Assembly (NCBI GenBank): GCA_030537735.1
Contig: JAUNVG010000003.1
Coordinates: 62,001-126,000, forward strand
Origin: Actinomycetaceae bacterium
Lineage (GTDB): Bacteria; Actinomycetota; Actinomycetes; Actinomycetales; Actinomycetaceae
Direction: 5' to 3'
DNA length: 64,000 nt
Shown here: positions 1 to 9,229 of the stretch, piece after piece
Layout: each line of letters opens with the position of its first letter
Position numbering within the stretch: position 1 is the stretch's first letter
Notes under the pieces: generated by a model
The model's input: the letters and a program-made list of their open reading frames with translations, nothing else
What the model was told of the DNA's origin: nothing
Database searches by the model: none
Translations under genes and position numbers: made by a program

Positions 1-324
1 CGCGCCGGCCAGCCCTACGCCCTCACCCCCGGAACCCTAATGGCCGAACTGCTGGTCTCCTCCGGCACCATGACCAACCGCATAGATAGGTTAGAAGCCC
101 AAGGACTGGTGACGCGCTCGCCCTCCCCCAGCGACCGGCGCGCAGTGCTGGTGACCCTCACCGAACGCGGACTGAAACGAGTCGATGCCGCGGTTGAGGC
201 CCTGCTGGAAGGCGAACGCCAAAGCCTAAGTAAACTCAGCGCCAACCAGCAGCATGAGCTCGGCGAACTACTGCGCCCGCTACTACTACCTTTCGATGCC
301 ACAGAAGAGAAAGACCACTCGTGA
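1..324 (+). CDS. MarR-family transcriptional regulator, 5' end missing
   Basis: The frame is open from base 1, so the start lies outside the window and about 107 C-terminal codons remain. What is visible is the winged-helix part of a MarR regulator: a recognition helix around VSSGTMTNRIDRLEAQGLV, then the wing with the usual D-R-R pair (SPSDRRAVLVTLTERG) and a C-terminal dimerisation helix. Its stop overlaps the start of the downstream ABC ATPase gene by 4 bases, so it is translationally coupled to that transporter and probably regulates it. The ligand cannot be read from the sequence. Confidence 0.85.
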   Translation, partial: RAGQPYALTPGTLMAELLVSSGTMTNRIDRLEAQGLVTRSPSPSDRRAVLVTLTERGLKRVDAAVEALLEGERQSLSKLSANQQHELGELLRPLLLPFDATEEKDHS

Positions 325-1085
325 CCGACCCCCACGCTCCCGCCCTGCAGCTGCGCGGACTAACGAAAATATACGGCAACACCATCGCGGTCGGTAACCT
401 GTCACTAGACATTCCACGCGGATCTTTTTACGGGGTGGTCGGCCCCAACGGAGCGGGGAAAACCACCACCTTGCTGATGGCGACCGGACTGCTCACTCCC
501 GACCGCGGCACCGCCCTCGTCGATGGGATTGATATTTGGCTAAACCCGCAACAAGCCAAACCCAAACTAGGGGTGATGCCCGACGGGATGCGCCTATTCG
601 ACCGCCTCTCCGGCCCCGCCCTGGTGCAGTACGTGGGGATGCTACGCGGGTTAGATAAGGAAACCGCCGCCACCCGCACCAACGCTTTACTACACAACCT
701 GGGGTTAGAAGATGCCGGGAAGAAACTGGTGGCGGACTACTCCCAAGGTATGACGAAGAAAATTGCCCTGGCGTGCGCACTGGTACACCGCCCCGCCGTA
801 CTGGTGTTGGATGAGCCTTTCGAAGCCGTCGACCCGGTTTCAGCCGCGGGGATACGAGAGATCCTCAACAACTTCGTATCCGCAGGTGGCACCGTGGTGC
901 TGTCCTCCCACGTGATGGAAACCGTGCAAAAACTGTGTAGCCACGTCGCCATTATTCACCACGGGCAAGTGCTGGCCAGCGGCACCACCGCGCAAGTGGC
1001 GGGCGAGATGAGTTTGGATGAACGTTTCATGCAGCTAGTTGGAGGACCCAACCACACCGAAGGGTTGGAATGGTTACAACAGTAG
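321..1085 (+). CDS. ABC transporter ATP-binding protein
   Basis: A 254-residue single-domain ABC ATPase. Walker A is GPNGAGKTT at about residues 41-49, the signature is the slightly divergent YSQGMTKK near 139, and Walker B is VLVLDEP near 160, followed by an H-loop (SSHVMET). It resembles ATPases of multidrug, bacteriocin or CcmA/NatA-type exporters. It overlaps the MarR gene by 4 bp at its start and the permease by 16 bp at its end, so the three form one operon. Substrate unknown; export is more likely than import because no binding protein is present. Confidence 0.92.
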   Translation: MTDPHAPALQLRGLTKIYGNTIAVGNLSLDIPRGSFYGVVGPNGAGKTTTLLMATGLLTPDRGTALVDGIDIWLNPQQAKPKLGVMPDGMRLFDRLSGPALVQYVGMLRGLDKETAATRTNALLHNLGLEDAGKKLVADYSQGMTKKIALACALVHRPAVLVLDEPFEAVDPVSAAGIREILNNFVSAGGTVVLSSHVMETVQKLCSHVAIIHHGQVLASGTTAQVAGEMSLDERFMQLVGGPNHTEGLEWLQQ

Positions 1086-1690
1086 TACGCATGAAAACCC
1101 GCATGCTGTGGAACGGCCTAATGCGGGAAAAGTGGAAAATAGCGGTATTCGGCTTCGTGGGACTGTACCTACAAGCAGGCTACATCGCGGTAGTACTGAT
1201 GGTGACTACCTGGGCTGAAAGCGCCCAAGACATACACCAGTTGGGGGCTATCCTCGCGGTGATGTCGCTACTGCTACCGCTAGCGTGGGTGGTGCTACCG
1301 GTACTTGGCTACGGCATTGACAACACCTTAGATCCACGCCGGTTCGCTCCCTTCATTCCCCCTACCTCAGCGTTGGCGCGCGCCCTAGTGGTCGCCACCA
1401 TGACCGGGGTCGGTGGCCTGGTGACCTTCCTTTTGCTGCTGCTGCCTGTCTTCATGTACTTCTACCACGGGTACTACCTAGCCGGCGCCCTCAGCCTGGT
1501 AGCGGCGGTAGTGAGCACCTATATCTGCGCTGCCCTGGGACGCTGGAGCGCCACCACCATCGGCTTCAAACTCACCTCTTCTCGCACCGGTAAAGACCGC
1601 ACCGCCCTGGTGAGCACCATGGTCTTCCTCTTGGTTTTTGCCCCCTCGGGATCTGGATTCAAGAAATTTTCAGCAACTTCCACGCCGTGA
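1070..1690 (+). CDS. ABC transporter permease, N-terminal part (frameshifted)
   Basis: 206 residues with about four hydrophobic segments, starting inside the upstream ATPase gene. The last 15 or so codons, after the run of five C at 1641-1645, do not look like membrane protein. One extra C there would read APLGIWIQEIFSNFHAVNFT and run straight into the next frame, which is hydrophobic and continuous with ORF 1687-2769. The two ORFs are therefore probably one permease of about 565 residues broken by a 1-nt deletion. The lesion could be a real mutation, a slippage site or a sequencing error. The alternative is two genes coupled by the GTGA overlap at 1687-1690. Confidence 0.75.
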   Translation: MVTTVVRMKTRMLWNGLMREKWKIAVFGFVGLYLQAGYIAVVLMVTTWAESAQDIHQLGAILAVMSLLLPLAWVVLPVLGYGIDNTLDPRRFAPFIPPTSALARALVVATMTGVGGLVTFLLLLLPVFMYFYHGYYLAGALSLVAAVVSTYICAALGRWSATTIGFKLTSSRTGKDRTALVSTMVFLLVFAPSGSGFKKFSATSTP

Positions 1691-2769
1691 ACTTCACCGC
1701 CGCGTTCTCTTTCTTGAAGTGGACTCCGCTACTAACGCCCACCGCAGCTCCAGTGGCACTGGCCGCGCAGGAGTGGTGGGTGCTCCTGCTGCAAGTGCTC
1801 TACGCCGCCGGCCTGGCCACCGCTTTGACCCACCTGTGGCTAGGCACCATCGGACCGGCCATGTCGGGTCAGGCCCGCGCCGTGAGCGAGCAAGCGCAAG
1901 CGGCGATTGCACGCCAGCAGTGGGTGGTGGATCCGCGCGCGGCCGCAACCGACTTGCAAAGCCAGATTGAAGCTTCCCACCTTGCCACCGGTAAAGACCT
2001 ACCTGCCCTGGGCCTATGGCAGGCACTAAGGCTGTCTTCAACCACTAGCGTGCTCGCCGCGCGCACCCTGCGTGACTGGGTGAAAGACCCCCGACTACTG
2101 GCCTCGTTCTTCTCCTTACTTTTCTTCCCCGCCATGGCGCTGCTGTTCAGCGCGCTTTCTTCCCTTGAAGGACAAGGCCCATCGCCTCTAAGCGGTTTCG
2201 TCTACCTAGGCCCCTTAATGATGGGCATGACCGTAGGATTCCTAGTTTCCTACGATTCAACCGCTTTTTGGATCCACGTGGCCGCCGGCATCAGCGGCTG
2301 GCAAGACCGCTGGGGGCGCTTCCTCGGCTCTGCTCCCCTGGCGCTAGTCGTCGTCGTATTCAGCACCGGTGTCGGAACCTACCTGCAAATGGGAGCCGGA
2401 CCAATCCACCTTTTCATCTCCCTACTCGCCACCTACTTCATTAGCGCCGCGCTGACCATGTCATTCACTGGGCGCTTCAGCGTTGGAGCCCAACCACCCG
2501 GTGCCAGCCCCCTATCTACCAAGGGAACCGGCAACCAGCTGTTCACAATGCTAATCATGATCGCGGAATGGGCTCTAACCGCGGCGCTGATGTCGCCCGC
2601 TTTCCTACTGCAAATGTGGTTAGGAGAAGACAGAGCCTGGATCGTCTCCGCCGCCACCTTGGGGTGGTCACTGGCGTTACTGGCAGCGGGCTTTTATGTC
2701 GGAGCCAAAGTGTTTGACCGTGGCCAGGTGAAACTACTGCAGGTAATCCGCTCCTGGCCCGGACACTAG
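1687..2769 (+). CDS. ABC transporter permease, C-terminal part (frameshifted)
   Basis: 360 residues, with about six to seven hydrophobic segments after a polar stretch (roughly residues 60-120). It opens with a GTG that overlaps the stop of the preceding ORF (GTGA) and has no clear ribosome binding site of its own. It is best read as the remainder of the permease begun at 1070 after a 1-nt frameshift at the C run at 1641-1645. It would form the membrane partner of the ATPase at 321-1085. The family is unnamed; substrate unknown. Confidence 0.75.
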   Translation: MNFTAAFSFLKWTPLLTPTAAPVALAAQEWWVLLLQVLYAAGLATALTHLWLGTIGPAMSGQARAVSEQAQAAIARQQWVVDPRAAATDLQSQIEASHLATGKDLPALGLWQALRLSSTTSVLAARTLRDWVKDPRLLASFFSLLFFPAMALLFSALSSLEGQGPSPLSGFVYLGPLMMGMTVGFLVSYDSTAFWIHVAAGISGWQDRWGRFLGSAPLALVVVVFSTGVGTYLQMGAGPIHLFISLLATYFISAALTMSFTGRFSVGAQPPGASPLSTKGTGNQLFTMLIMIAEWALTAALMSPAFLLQMWLGEDRAWIVSAATLGWSLALLAAGFYVGAKVFDRGQVKLLQVIRSWPGH

Positions 2770-2852
2770 CGGCGCTACCGGGTGGGCGGAGCTCACGCGA
2801 CCCGCGTTGAGTTGGGGGTGTCCCGCGGGCGCTGCCAGGGGCGCGGTGTAAT

Positions 2853-4655
2853 CTAGCTTTCCTCCAACTGCTCACTGATTTCCAGCCACTGCAACTCCAG
2901 TTCCTCCGCCTGAGCCTCCAACTCCCCCAGGTGAGAGTTCAACTGCGCCAATCCCTCATAATCACTGGGATCGTGGGAGGCCATCTGGGCATGAACCTGG
3001 TCAGTTTCCTGCTTGAGCTTATCGAGCTTACGTTCCAACGCGTTCGCTTCCTTCGCCAGGGCGTGACGCTCGGCGCCGCTCAGCCCGCCACCATCGCTAC
3101 TCGCCACGGACGGTGAAGAGGACGAAGCGGGTACGGAAACGGCACGTTCGTCCTCGCCATCGACTAAACGCAAGTACTCTTCTACTCCGCCTGGAAGGTG
3201 ACGCAGGTGGCCATTGACAATGGCGTACTGCTGGTCGGTGACGCGCTCCATCAGGTAGCGGTCGTGGGAAACCACCAGTAACGTACCCGGCCAAGAATCA
3301 AGCAGGTCTTCGACCACCGTGAGCATCTGTGCATCTACGTCGTTGGTGGGTTCATCTAGGATCAGAACATTCGGCTCACTTAAAAGCACCAGTAACAGCT
3401 GGAGGCGACGCTTTTGCCCACCCGAAAGCTCCCCCACGCGGGCGGACAGATACTGGGAAGGGAACCCCAGGCGCTCCAGCAACTGCGCGGGCGTGTAGTC
3501 CTTGCCGTCAATGGTGAAAGAAGTCTTAGTGCGCGCAAGTACCTCCCGCACCCGGTCCGACAGGATCTGCTGCAGCTGGGAAAACTGCTGATCTAAGATC
3601 CCAATGCGCACTGTCTTGCCGCGTTTAACGCGCCCCGCGGTGGGTTCAACGCTGCCGCTTATCAACCCCAGCAACGTGGATTTGCCTGCACCGTTGCGCC
3701 CCAAAATCCCCGTGCGCTCCCCCGGAGCAATACGCCAGGTCACCTCGCGTAAAACCTGCTTATCGCCGTAACTAACGCCGGCTTCTTCTAGGTCGACCAC
3801 CTGTTTACCCAGGCGCGCCACCGCCAGCGCCTGCAGTTGCAGGGGGTTTCGGATCTCAGGCACGTCAGCGATCAACTGGTTAGCGGCATCGATGCGGAAC
3901 TTCGGTTTACTGGTGCGCGCCGGGGCTCCGCGTCGCAGCCACGCAAGTTCCTTACGCATCAGGTTTTGTCGTTTCGCCTCGGTGGCGGCAGCTATCCGGT
4001 CACGTTCGACTCGCTGCAGCACGTAGGCGGCGTACCCGCCCTCGAAAGGCTCCACCTCGGTATCGTGCACCTCCCACATGCGGGTGCACACTTCGTCCAG
4101 GAACCAGCGGTCGTGAGTCACCACCAGGAAAGCCCCAGTGTGCTTGGGCCAGCGGTTTTTAATGTGCTTCGCCAGCCACGCGATGCCGTCCATATCCAGG
4201 TGGTTTGTGGGTTCATCCAGGGCGATAACGTCCCACTCCCCCACCAGTAGGCGCGCCAAGTCCACCCGCCGGCGCTGCCCGCCGGAAAGTATCCCGACTT
4301 CACTTTCCCAATCCAGGTCCTGCAGCAATCCATCCACAATGTCACGCAGGCGCGGGTCAGAGGCCCACTGGTAGGTGGGGCGATCCCCCATCACGGCCTT
4401 GCCGACACTGTCGGCGGGATTTAGCCGGTCGGTTTGTTCTAAGAACCCGATCCGCAGGTCGCGGCGGTAGGTCACCTGCCCAGCATCGGGGGTGATGGTG
4501 CCAGCTAAAAGCCCCAGCAGGGTGGATTTCCCATCCCCGTTGCGCCCCACAATGCCGATGCGGTCGCCATCTTCGATCCCCAGCGTGAGGTCATCGAAAA
4601 TCACCTTCGTGGGGTATTCCAAATGGAGCTTTTCCGCTCCCAATAGGTGTGCCAT
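2853..4655 (-). CDS. ABC-F family ATPase (Uup-like)
   Basis: About 600 residues with two ABC ATPase domains, no membrane segments and a C-terminal coiled coil (last 80 residues), the layout of ABC-F ribosome-associated proteins. Walker A motifs are GRNGDGKST in the first domain and GRNGAGKST near residue 320. Both signatures (LSGGQRRRVDLARLL, LSGGQKRRLQLLLVLL) and Walker B motifs (ALDEPTNHLD, ILDEPTNDVD) are intact. I prefer the ATG at 4655 (MAHLLGAEKL), where the ABC domain begins; an upstream GTG at 4697 would overlap ispE and add 14 basic residues. The role is probably translation or ribosome maintenance; a resistance function cannot be excluded. Confidence 0.9.
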   Translation of the reverse strand: MAHLLGAEKLHLEYPTKVIFDDLTLGIEDGDRIGIVGRNGDGKSTLLGLLAGTITPDAGQVTYRRDLRIGFLEQTDRLNPADSVGKAVMGDRPTYQWASDPRLRDIVDGLLQDLDWESEVGILSGGQRRRVDLARLLVGEWDVIALDEPTNHLDMDGIAWLAKHIKNRWPKHTGAFLVVTHDRWFLDEVCTRMWEVHDTEVEPFEGGYAAYVLQRVERDRIAAATEAKRQNLMRKELAWLRRGAPARTSKPKFRIDAANQLIADVPEIRNPLQLQALAVARLGKQVVDLEEAGVSYGDKQVLREVTWRIAPGERTGILGRNGAGKSTLLGLISGSVEPTAGRVKRGKTVRIGILDQQFSQLQQILSDRVREVLARTKTSFTIDGKDYTPAQLLERLGFPSQYLSARVGELSGGQKRRLQLLLVLLSEPNVLILDEPTNDVDAQMLTVVEDLLDSWPGTLLVVSHDRYLMERVTDQQYAIVNGHLRHLPGGVEEYLRLVDGEDERAVSVPASSSSPSVASSDGGGLSGAERHALAKEANALERKLDKLKQETDQVHAQMASHDPSDYEGLAQLNSHLGELEAQAEELELQWLEISEQLEES

Positions 4656-4684
4656 TAGTGTTCGTAACGCCTTTATTTCGGTTT

Positions 4685-5746
4685 TTATTTTTCCCACTCT
4701 AAGCGAGCCGGCGCACTAGGTGAGGTCGTCACCAAGGTGGCGGCCACCGTGGGCCAGGTTCTGATTTCTTGCGCGAGGGCGTGGGCGGCCTCGGCATCGG
4801 CGGCAGGCACGGCAATGGTGGGACCAGATCCGCTGATAATAGCCGGCAGTGCGCGCGCCGATAGTTCTTGCAAGGTCTGTTTCAAGTCGTCTCGCTTGGC
4901 TGCCACGGGCTGCAAATCGTTTTGAAATAACTGCGCTACCTGCCCACCTAGTAGGGCCTGTTCCAGGCTGGGGCTGAGTTCGGTATCTAGCTCGTTTCGC
5001 CCCAGTTCCAGGGAGTCGAAGTGCCTGAATACTTCGGGGGTGGATAGCCCCTGGTGGGCAAGTACGAACACCCAGTGGTGGGTGGGCACGCGGTAGGAGC
5101 GTTGAATCTGGTCCCCGTATCCGGTAGCCACCGTTACTTCCCCCGCTAGGCAGGCGGGCACGTCGGCCCCTAACCGGCGCCCTAAGCGATGCAGTTCTTC
5201 ATCGTCCAGCTCGGCTTGAAGTACCGCATTGGCAGCTACCAGGGCCGCTGCCGCGTCGGCGGATCCTCCCGCCATACCACCGGCCATGGGGATGGTTTTA
5301 ACCACTTCCAGGCGGGCATGTATCTGTTTGGCTTGCAACTGTTGGCTACGTTCACTGCCGCTGTTTTGCGCTACTTCTTTAAGGGCGCGCACCGCCAGAT
5401 GCTGGGCCGGGTCAAGGTGGGCAAGTTCTTGCTCAGTTTCCTTATCGGTGGCGGGGTCGATCTGCACGGTGGTGGTCACTTCCACTTCTTCCCACCACGG
5501 TCGCCCGCTTACTGCCTGCGCCTGTGCCTGCGCTGCCTGTGCCAGGGCTGCCGCCGTCTGGGCCTGGGCGGTGGCGTGGTCATTTCCGCTGCGCGCGGGC
5601 GCAGAAAGAGTGATGGTTACGGCCTCGCGCCTGGCCACGGAGTCAAAGACGGAAAACAACTGGTGGTAACCACTGTGGTCGGGTTGACCGACTTGTAAAA
5701 CCAGGTTCACTTTCCCCGGAGCGCTAGCGCTAGCGGCGGCGATCAC
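4685..5746 (-). CDS. ispE: 4-diphosphocytidyl-2-C-methyl-D-erythritol kinase
   Basis: GHMP-kinase of the non-mevalonate isoprenoid pathway; it phosphorylates CDP-methylerythritol at the 2-hydroxyl. The N-terminal SASAPGKVNLVLQVG motif, the ATP-binding loop MAGGMAGGSADAAAAL and the C-terminal ISGSGPT motif are all present. At 353 residues it is longer than the usual roughly 300: an Ala/Gln-rich insert lies at about residues 55-80. Its start overlaps the rsmA stop by 4 bp, an ispE-rsmA coupling common in actinobacteria. Confidence 0.95.
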   Translation of the reverse strand: MIAAASASAPGKVNLVLQVGQPDHSGYHQLFSVFDSVARREAVTITLSAPARSGNDHATAQAQTAAALAQAAQAQAQAVSGRPWWEEVEVTTTVQIDPATDKETEQELAHLDPAQHLAVRALKEVAQNSGSERSQQLQAKQIHARLEVVKTIPMAGGMAGGSADAAAALVAANAVLQAELDDEELHRLGRRLGADVPACLAGEVTVATGYGDQIQRSYRVPTHHWVFVLAHQGLSTPEVFRHFDSLELGRNELDTELSPSLEQALLGGQVAQLFQNDLQPVAAKRDDLKQTLQELSARALPAIISGSGPTIAVPAADAEAAHALAQEIRTWPTVAATLVTTSPSAPARLEWEK

Positions 5747-6699
5747 TGCGGCTTCACCTGCGCTGCTGCGGCGGTTAGGGCGATGAACTCATTAATGGTG
5801 AGGGTCTCCCCGCGTCGCAGTGGATCGATCTGGGCTTGTTGCAAAATGTTTTCCGCCGCCACAGTCGAACCCGCCCAGTTCTTAAGGCAGGCGCGCAAGG
5901 TTTTACGTCGCTGCGCGAACGCTAGGTCGATGAGGGCGAACACGTCCTCGCGGGTTACGCTCACCCCCGCGGCGGTGGGGTTTTCGGCAAGGCAGTCAGT
6001 CAAAGGTGATTGTCCAGGCAGGTAGCGTTGTATGCGCACTAGCGCCGAATCCACGTGCGGGGTGGGCCAGAAAATATTGCGCGAGATGTTTCCCGCCAAG
6101 GTGGCTTTCCCATACCAGGCAACTTTCACCGACGGCACCCCGTAGATTCGCCCGCCGGGCTCAGCCGCGAGTCGCTGAGCTACTTCACTTTGCACCATTA
6201 CCAGCAGTTCAGTGATGGTGGGGAAATGTTCGAGTACGTTTAGCACCAGGGGCACGGCCACGTTGTAAGGAAGGTTGGCTACCAGTTTCGTAGGCGGGCC
6301 CCACGGGTCGGTTTCACCTTCGTACTCAGCTTCCGCGGTGGCGGGGCTGGCTTGCTGTAGGTCCGCCAGGGTGCGCACTTTGAGGGCGTCGCGTCGCAGT
6401 ACGCGCAGTTCGCTGCCGCCGTGGCCAACCACTGTCGCCGGCAGCGCAGTGGCCAGCACCGGGTCGATTTCCACGGCGCTGACTTTGGCTTGGGCTTCGA
6501 GCAGCCCCAGGGTGAGTGATCCTAGGCCCGGTCCCACTTCGAGGACGTGTTCGCCGGGTTCGATATTCGCTGCTTTGATGATTTTACGTACTGTACCGCC
6601 GTCGTGTACGAAGTTTTGCCCCAGGGTTTTAGTGGGGTTTATGTGTAGGGCAGCGCAAATGTCGCGCACATTGGAGCGCGTCAGGAGGGTTACCGTCAT
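5743..6699 (-). CDS. rsmA: 16S rRNA (adenine(1518)-N(6)/adenine(1519)-N(6))-dimethyltransferase
   Basis: RsmA/KsgA, which dimethylates two adjacent adenosines near the 3' end of 16S rRNA during 30S maturation. The SAM-binding motif VLEVGPGLGSLT, the acidic loop and the catalytic NLPYN motif are visible, together with TLGQNFVHD at the N-terminus. I chose the ATG at 6699 (MTVTLLTRS), giving 318 residues. The longer frame to 6768 would run into the upstream rpf-like gene and adds only a low-complexity leader. Operon order is rpf-like, rsmA, ispE. Confidence 0.95.
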   Translation of the reverse strand: MTVTLLTRSNVRDICAALHINPTKTLGQNFVHDGGTVRKIIKAANIEPGEHVLEVGPGLGSLTLGLLEAQAKVSAVEIDPVLATALPATVVGHGGSELRVLRRDALKVRTLADLQQASPATAEAEYEGETDPWGPPTKLVANLPYNVAVPLVLNVLEHFPTITELLVMVQSEVAQRLAAEPGGRIYGVPSVKVAWYGKATLAGNISRNIFWPTPHVDSALVRIQRYLPGQSPLTDCLAENPTAAGVSVTREDVFALIDLAFAQRRKTLRACLKNWAGSTVAAENILQQAQIDPLRRGETLTINEFIALTAAAAQVKPQ

Positions 6700-6703
6700 G
6701 GGG

Positions 6704-7936
6704 TTAGTACCATCCCACTGAGTTCGAGTGTCCCCAGGCGGCGCAGGGGGTGCCGTAGCGGGCTTCAATGTAGCCTAGCCCCCAGGCTATTTGGGTGGCG
6801 GGGTTGGTGCGCCAGTCAGCTCCGGCGCTTGCCATTTTCTCCCCCGGTAGTGACTGGGGGATGCCGTAGGCCCCCGAGGATGGGTTCATGGCGTATGGGT
6901 TCCAGCCCGATTCGCGTTGCCACAGTTGCACTAGACATTGGAACTCTGCTTCCGACCAGCCACGCTGGGCAACCATGGTTTGAGCAATGGCGCGCGGGTC
7001 GTCCCCGGTGTAAACACTGGGGATGGGTTCGCCGTTTTCATCCACCAGTATCCCTTCGGCGCGTCGCTTTTGCGCGAGCTCTTCAGGGTCGGCGGTTCCC
7101 ACCAAGATCACTTCGTCGACGGGTGCTTTCGTCTGCGTGCGCGCGGTTTCTATCTCCACTACGGTTTCTTCGCCGACGATTTCGCGGTAGGTGCTGACTT
7201 GCTCGTTGCCGTCTTCACCTTTGGTTTCGACTTTTTCTTTCCCCTTGGCGACTTCGTCAGATTCTTTCTTCACGGTTTTGAACTTCACCGGCAGATTCTC
7301 CGTGGTGATTCCACGCTTTACGCGGGTTACCTCCACTTGCAGTTCGCCGCTGTCTGAAGTCGTCAGAGTGACCCGATCGATGGGGGATACTTGGGTGCCT
7401 GTGCTTTGCAGTATGGCTTCAATATTGAAGCGGTTCTTAACCTCGGTGCGTTGCGTTTTCCCGTCTGCGAGGACGAGGACGGGGGTGCCGTGTTCCGCGA
7501 TCATAGCTAGGTCCCCCCGCACGTGGGTGCGGGTGGCGGGGATGGCTGCGTTACGGTCCTTGAGTTCTTTTAGTAGTTGCGCTTGGGTGGCTGCGGTGGT
7601 GTGGATCGGCCGGTTTCGCCCACCGAAACTCACTGACACCGGGCGCGCCCGGTTAATGGTTATTTTGCTGCCATCAGTGATACTTTGGTCGAGTTTAGGG
7701 GAGATTTCATCCCCGGTTCGCACGAGCACTCCGGCGCTACGCAGCACCCCTTGTACGCTGTTTTCCCAAGACGCCACAGGCCGCGATACACCGTCTATTT
7801 CAAGGTTCACTTCCACGTGGGAGTTAGCTACATCCACAGCTGCCATACCCACTATCAACGTTGAGGCGACGGCTGCGCTGGCTAGGATACGGCGGCGTGC
7901 TAATCGCTTTTGCGCACGGCTGGGCGTTTGGGTCAT
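6704..7936 (-). CDS. Secreted G5/DUF348 protein with lytic transglycosylase-like C-terminus (Rpf-like)
   Basis: About 410 residues. An N-terminal basic stretch and hydrophobic helix (ILASAAVASTLIVGMAAV) act as signal or anchor. DUF348 ubiquitin-like repeats follow (EIDGVSRPVASW...), then a G5 domain (KRGITTENLPVKFKTVKK). The C-terminal 90 residues resemble an SLT or aggregation-promoting-factor domain, with catalytic Glu in WQRESGW and AYGIPQSLPG. It probably cleaves peptidoglycan at the cell wall. The ATG at 7936 has an upstream GGAGAG; a longer start at 7960 is possible. It ends 4 bp before rsmA and follows a second Rpf paralogue. Confidence 0.85.
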   Translation of the reverse strand: MTQTPSRAQKRLARRRILASAAVASTLIVGMAAVDVANSHVEVNLEIDGVSRPVASWENSVQGVLRSAGVLVRTGDEISPKLDQSITDGSKITINRARPVSVSFGGRNRPIHTTAATQAQLLKELKDRNAAIPATRTHVRGDLAMIAEHGTPVLVLADGKTQRTEVKNRFNIEAILQSTGTQVSPIDRVTLTTSDSGELQVEVTRVKRGITTENLPVKFKTVKKESDEVAKGKEKVETKGEDGNEQVSTYREIVGEETVVEIETARTQTKAPVDEVILVGTADPEELAQKRRAEGILVDENGEPIPSVYTGDDPRAIAQTMVAQRGWSEAEFQCLVQLWQRESGWNPYAMNPSSGAYGIPQSLPGEKMASAGADWRTNPATQIAWGLGYIEARYGTPCAAWGHSNSVGWY

Positions 7937-8008
7937 AGCGGCGTGACTCTCCGGTTTCACCAGGTGATTACTGTGGTTTGTAAAGTTTCCTACTGGTCTA
8001 ATAATAGC

Positions 8009-8047
8009 GATATCTCCGGCTTCAGTGCGGCTGAAGTCGGAGATATC
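8009..8047. terminator. 17-bp hairpin between the two rpf-like genes
   Basis: Inverted repeat with arms 8009-8025 and 8031-8047, one mismatch and a 5-base loop, 28 bp past the stop of the 8075-9229 gene. On the minus strand the right position for a terminator or attenuator separating the two rpf-like genes. There is no long T run, so intrinsic termination is an inference. Confidence 0.55.
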
Positions 8048-8074
8048 ACACGCTTTTATGAGCGTTTTAACGCT

Positions 8075-9229
8075 TTAGAGCAGCCCGAGGCTAGCGGCGC
8101 AGGCGGGCCACTGTCCCCATCCCGCGCGCTGTTGTAGCATTTGGGCGCGCATGGTTTGCTCCGCAGCAGAGGCATCCGACGGCAGGCCGGATCCACCCAC
8201 GGATTGCCAGGTCGGTAGGGAGAACTGGTATAGCCCGTAGTACCCGTTGCCGGTGTTGGTGGCGGGGTTTCCTCCGGATTCACACTGCGCGAGGGCGGCC
8301 CACACTCCTGCAGGTGCGCTTCCAGTTCCGCGGCCGGGTCGAGCCGGCCGCGCAGCGGGACGTTCCTTGGTGCCCTTTTCCACTACCTGGGTAACTGGTT
8401 TGGTTTCTTTGGTGCTGCTTAGCACTTCCACTACCGGTTTACCATCACGCAGTTCCCGGTAGGTGGTGGTTACGATGCTGCCTTCTTTACCTTCGGTGAC
8501 CACTCGGGTTTCACCTTCGTAGAGCTCATCGGTTTGGCGTTCTTCAACGTCGAACTCTATGACTTTTTCTTCGGTGGTGTATCCGCGCTTAATTCGAGTG
8601 ACACTCAGGGCAGGGCCTTCCCCGCCAACTGTCATGTGTACTTCATCGATGGGAGAAACGTTCACTCCCGCAGCTTCCAATACTTGCGGCACGGTGGCTC
8701 CGGCGGGAACCTCAACGGTTTGGGTTTTCCCATCCACCTGCACCTGCATTTGGGTCTTAGCTTCGCTCAGGCTGGGTAGTTCACCGCGGGCGGTGGACCG
8801 CTGCGCAGCGAGGTTACCATCGCGCCCCGAATCTTTGAGTACGTTCATGGCTTCAGTCAAGCTGGGAGCGATTGACCAAAAGTCAACCATTTTTCCGTCT
8901 TCGTTCACGCGGTAGAGTTGGGCGCGTTCTACGGAGACTACTTGCCCGTCGGTGACTCGGCTGTGCAGGTTTGCGGAGACTTTGTCGTAGTCGCCGACTT
9001 CTACCTTGGCGGCGCTTAGCGCGTCCGCTACGCTGCCTCCCCACAGGGTTACCGGGCGGGTTAGGCCATCTGCTTCCACTACTGCTTCAGTGTGGGACAC
9101 TGCGATGCTGCCTCCCATGGCGGTGAGCAAGACAGCTGCGGTGGCACCTGCGATAGCTTTAATGGTGCGCGGGGCGGCTTGGGTTGCCCAGGGGGTTTTC
9201 ACCGATTCTTCCACTTGGATTTCGTTCAA
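8075..9229 (-). CDS. Resuscitation-promoting factor (RpfB-type)
   Basis: 384 residues. After a short cytoplasmic tail comes a membrane helix (IAGATAAVLLTAMGGSIAV), two or three DUF348 repeats, a G5 domain (IKRGYTTEEKVIEFDVEE) and a C-terminal Rpf transglycosylase domain with the conserved W-A-x-L-A-x-C-E-S-G-G core (catalytic Glu), YYGLYQFS and a second Cys near the end for the disulfide. It is a cell-wall lytic enzyme associated with growth and exit from dormancy in actinobacteria. The start is TTG at 9229, preceded by AGGATAG. Confidence 0.93.
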   Translation of the reverse strand: MNEIQVEESVKTPWATQAAPRTIKAIAGATAAVLLTAMGGSIAVSHTEAVVEADGLTRPVTLWGGSVADALSAAKVEVGDYDKVSANLHSRVTDGQVVSVERAQLYRVNEDGKMVDFWSIAPSLTEAMNVLKDSGRDGNLAAQRSTARGELPSLSEAKTQMQVQVDGKTQTVEVPAGATVPQVLEAAGVNVSPIDEVHMTVGGEGPALSVTRIKRGYTTEEKVIEFDVEERQTDELYEGETRVVTEGKEGSIVTTTYRELRDGKPVVEVLSSTKETKPVTQVVEKGTKERPAARPARPGRGTGSAPAGVWAALAQCESGGNPATNTGNGYYGLYQFSLPTWQSVGGSGLPSDASAAEQTMRAQMLQQRAGWGQWPACAASLGLL

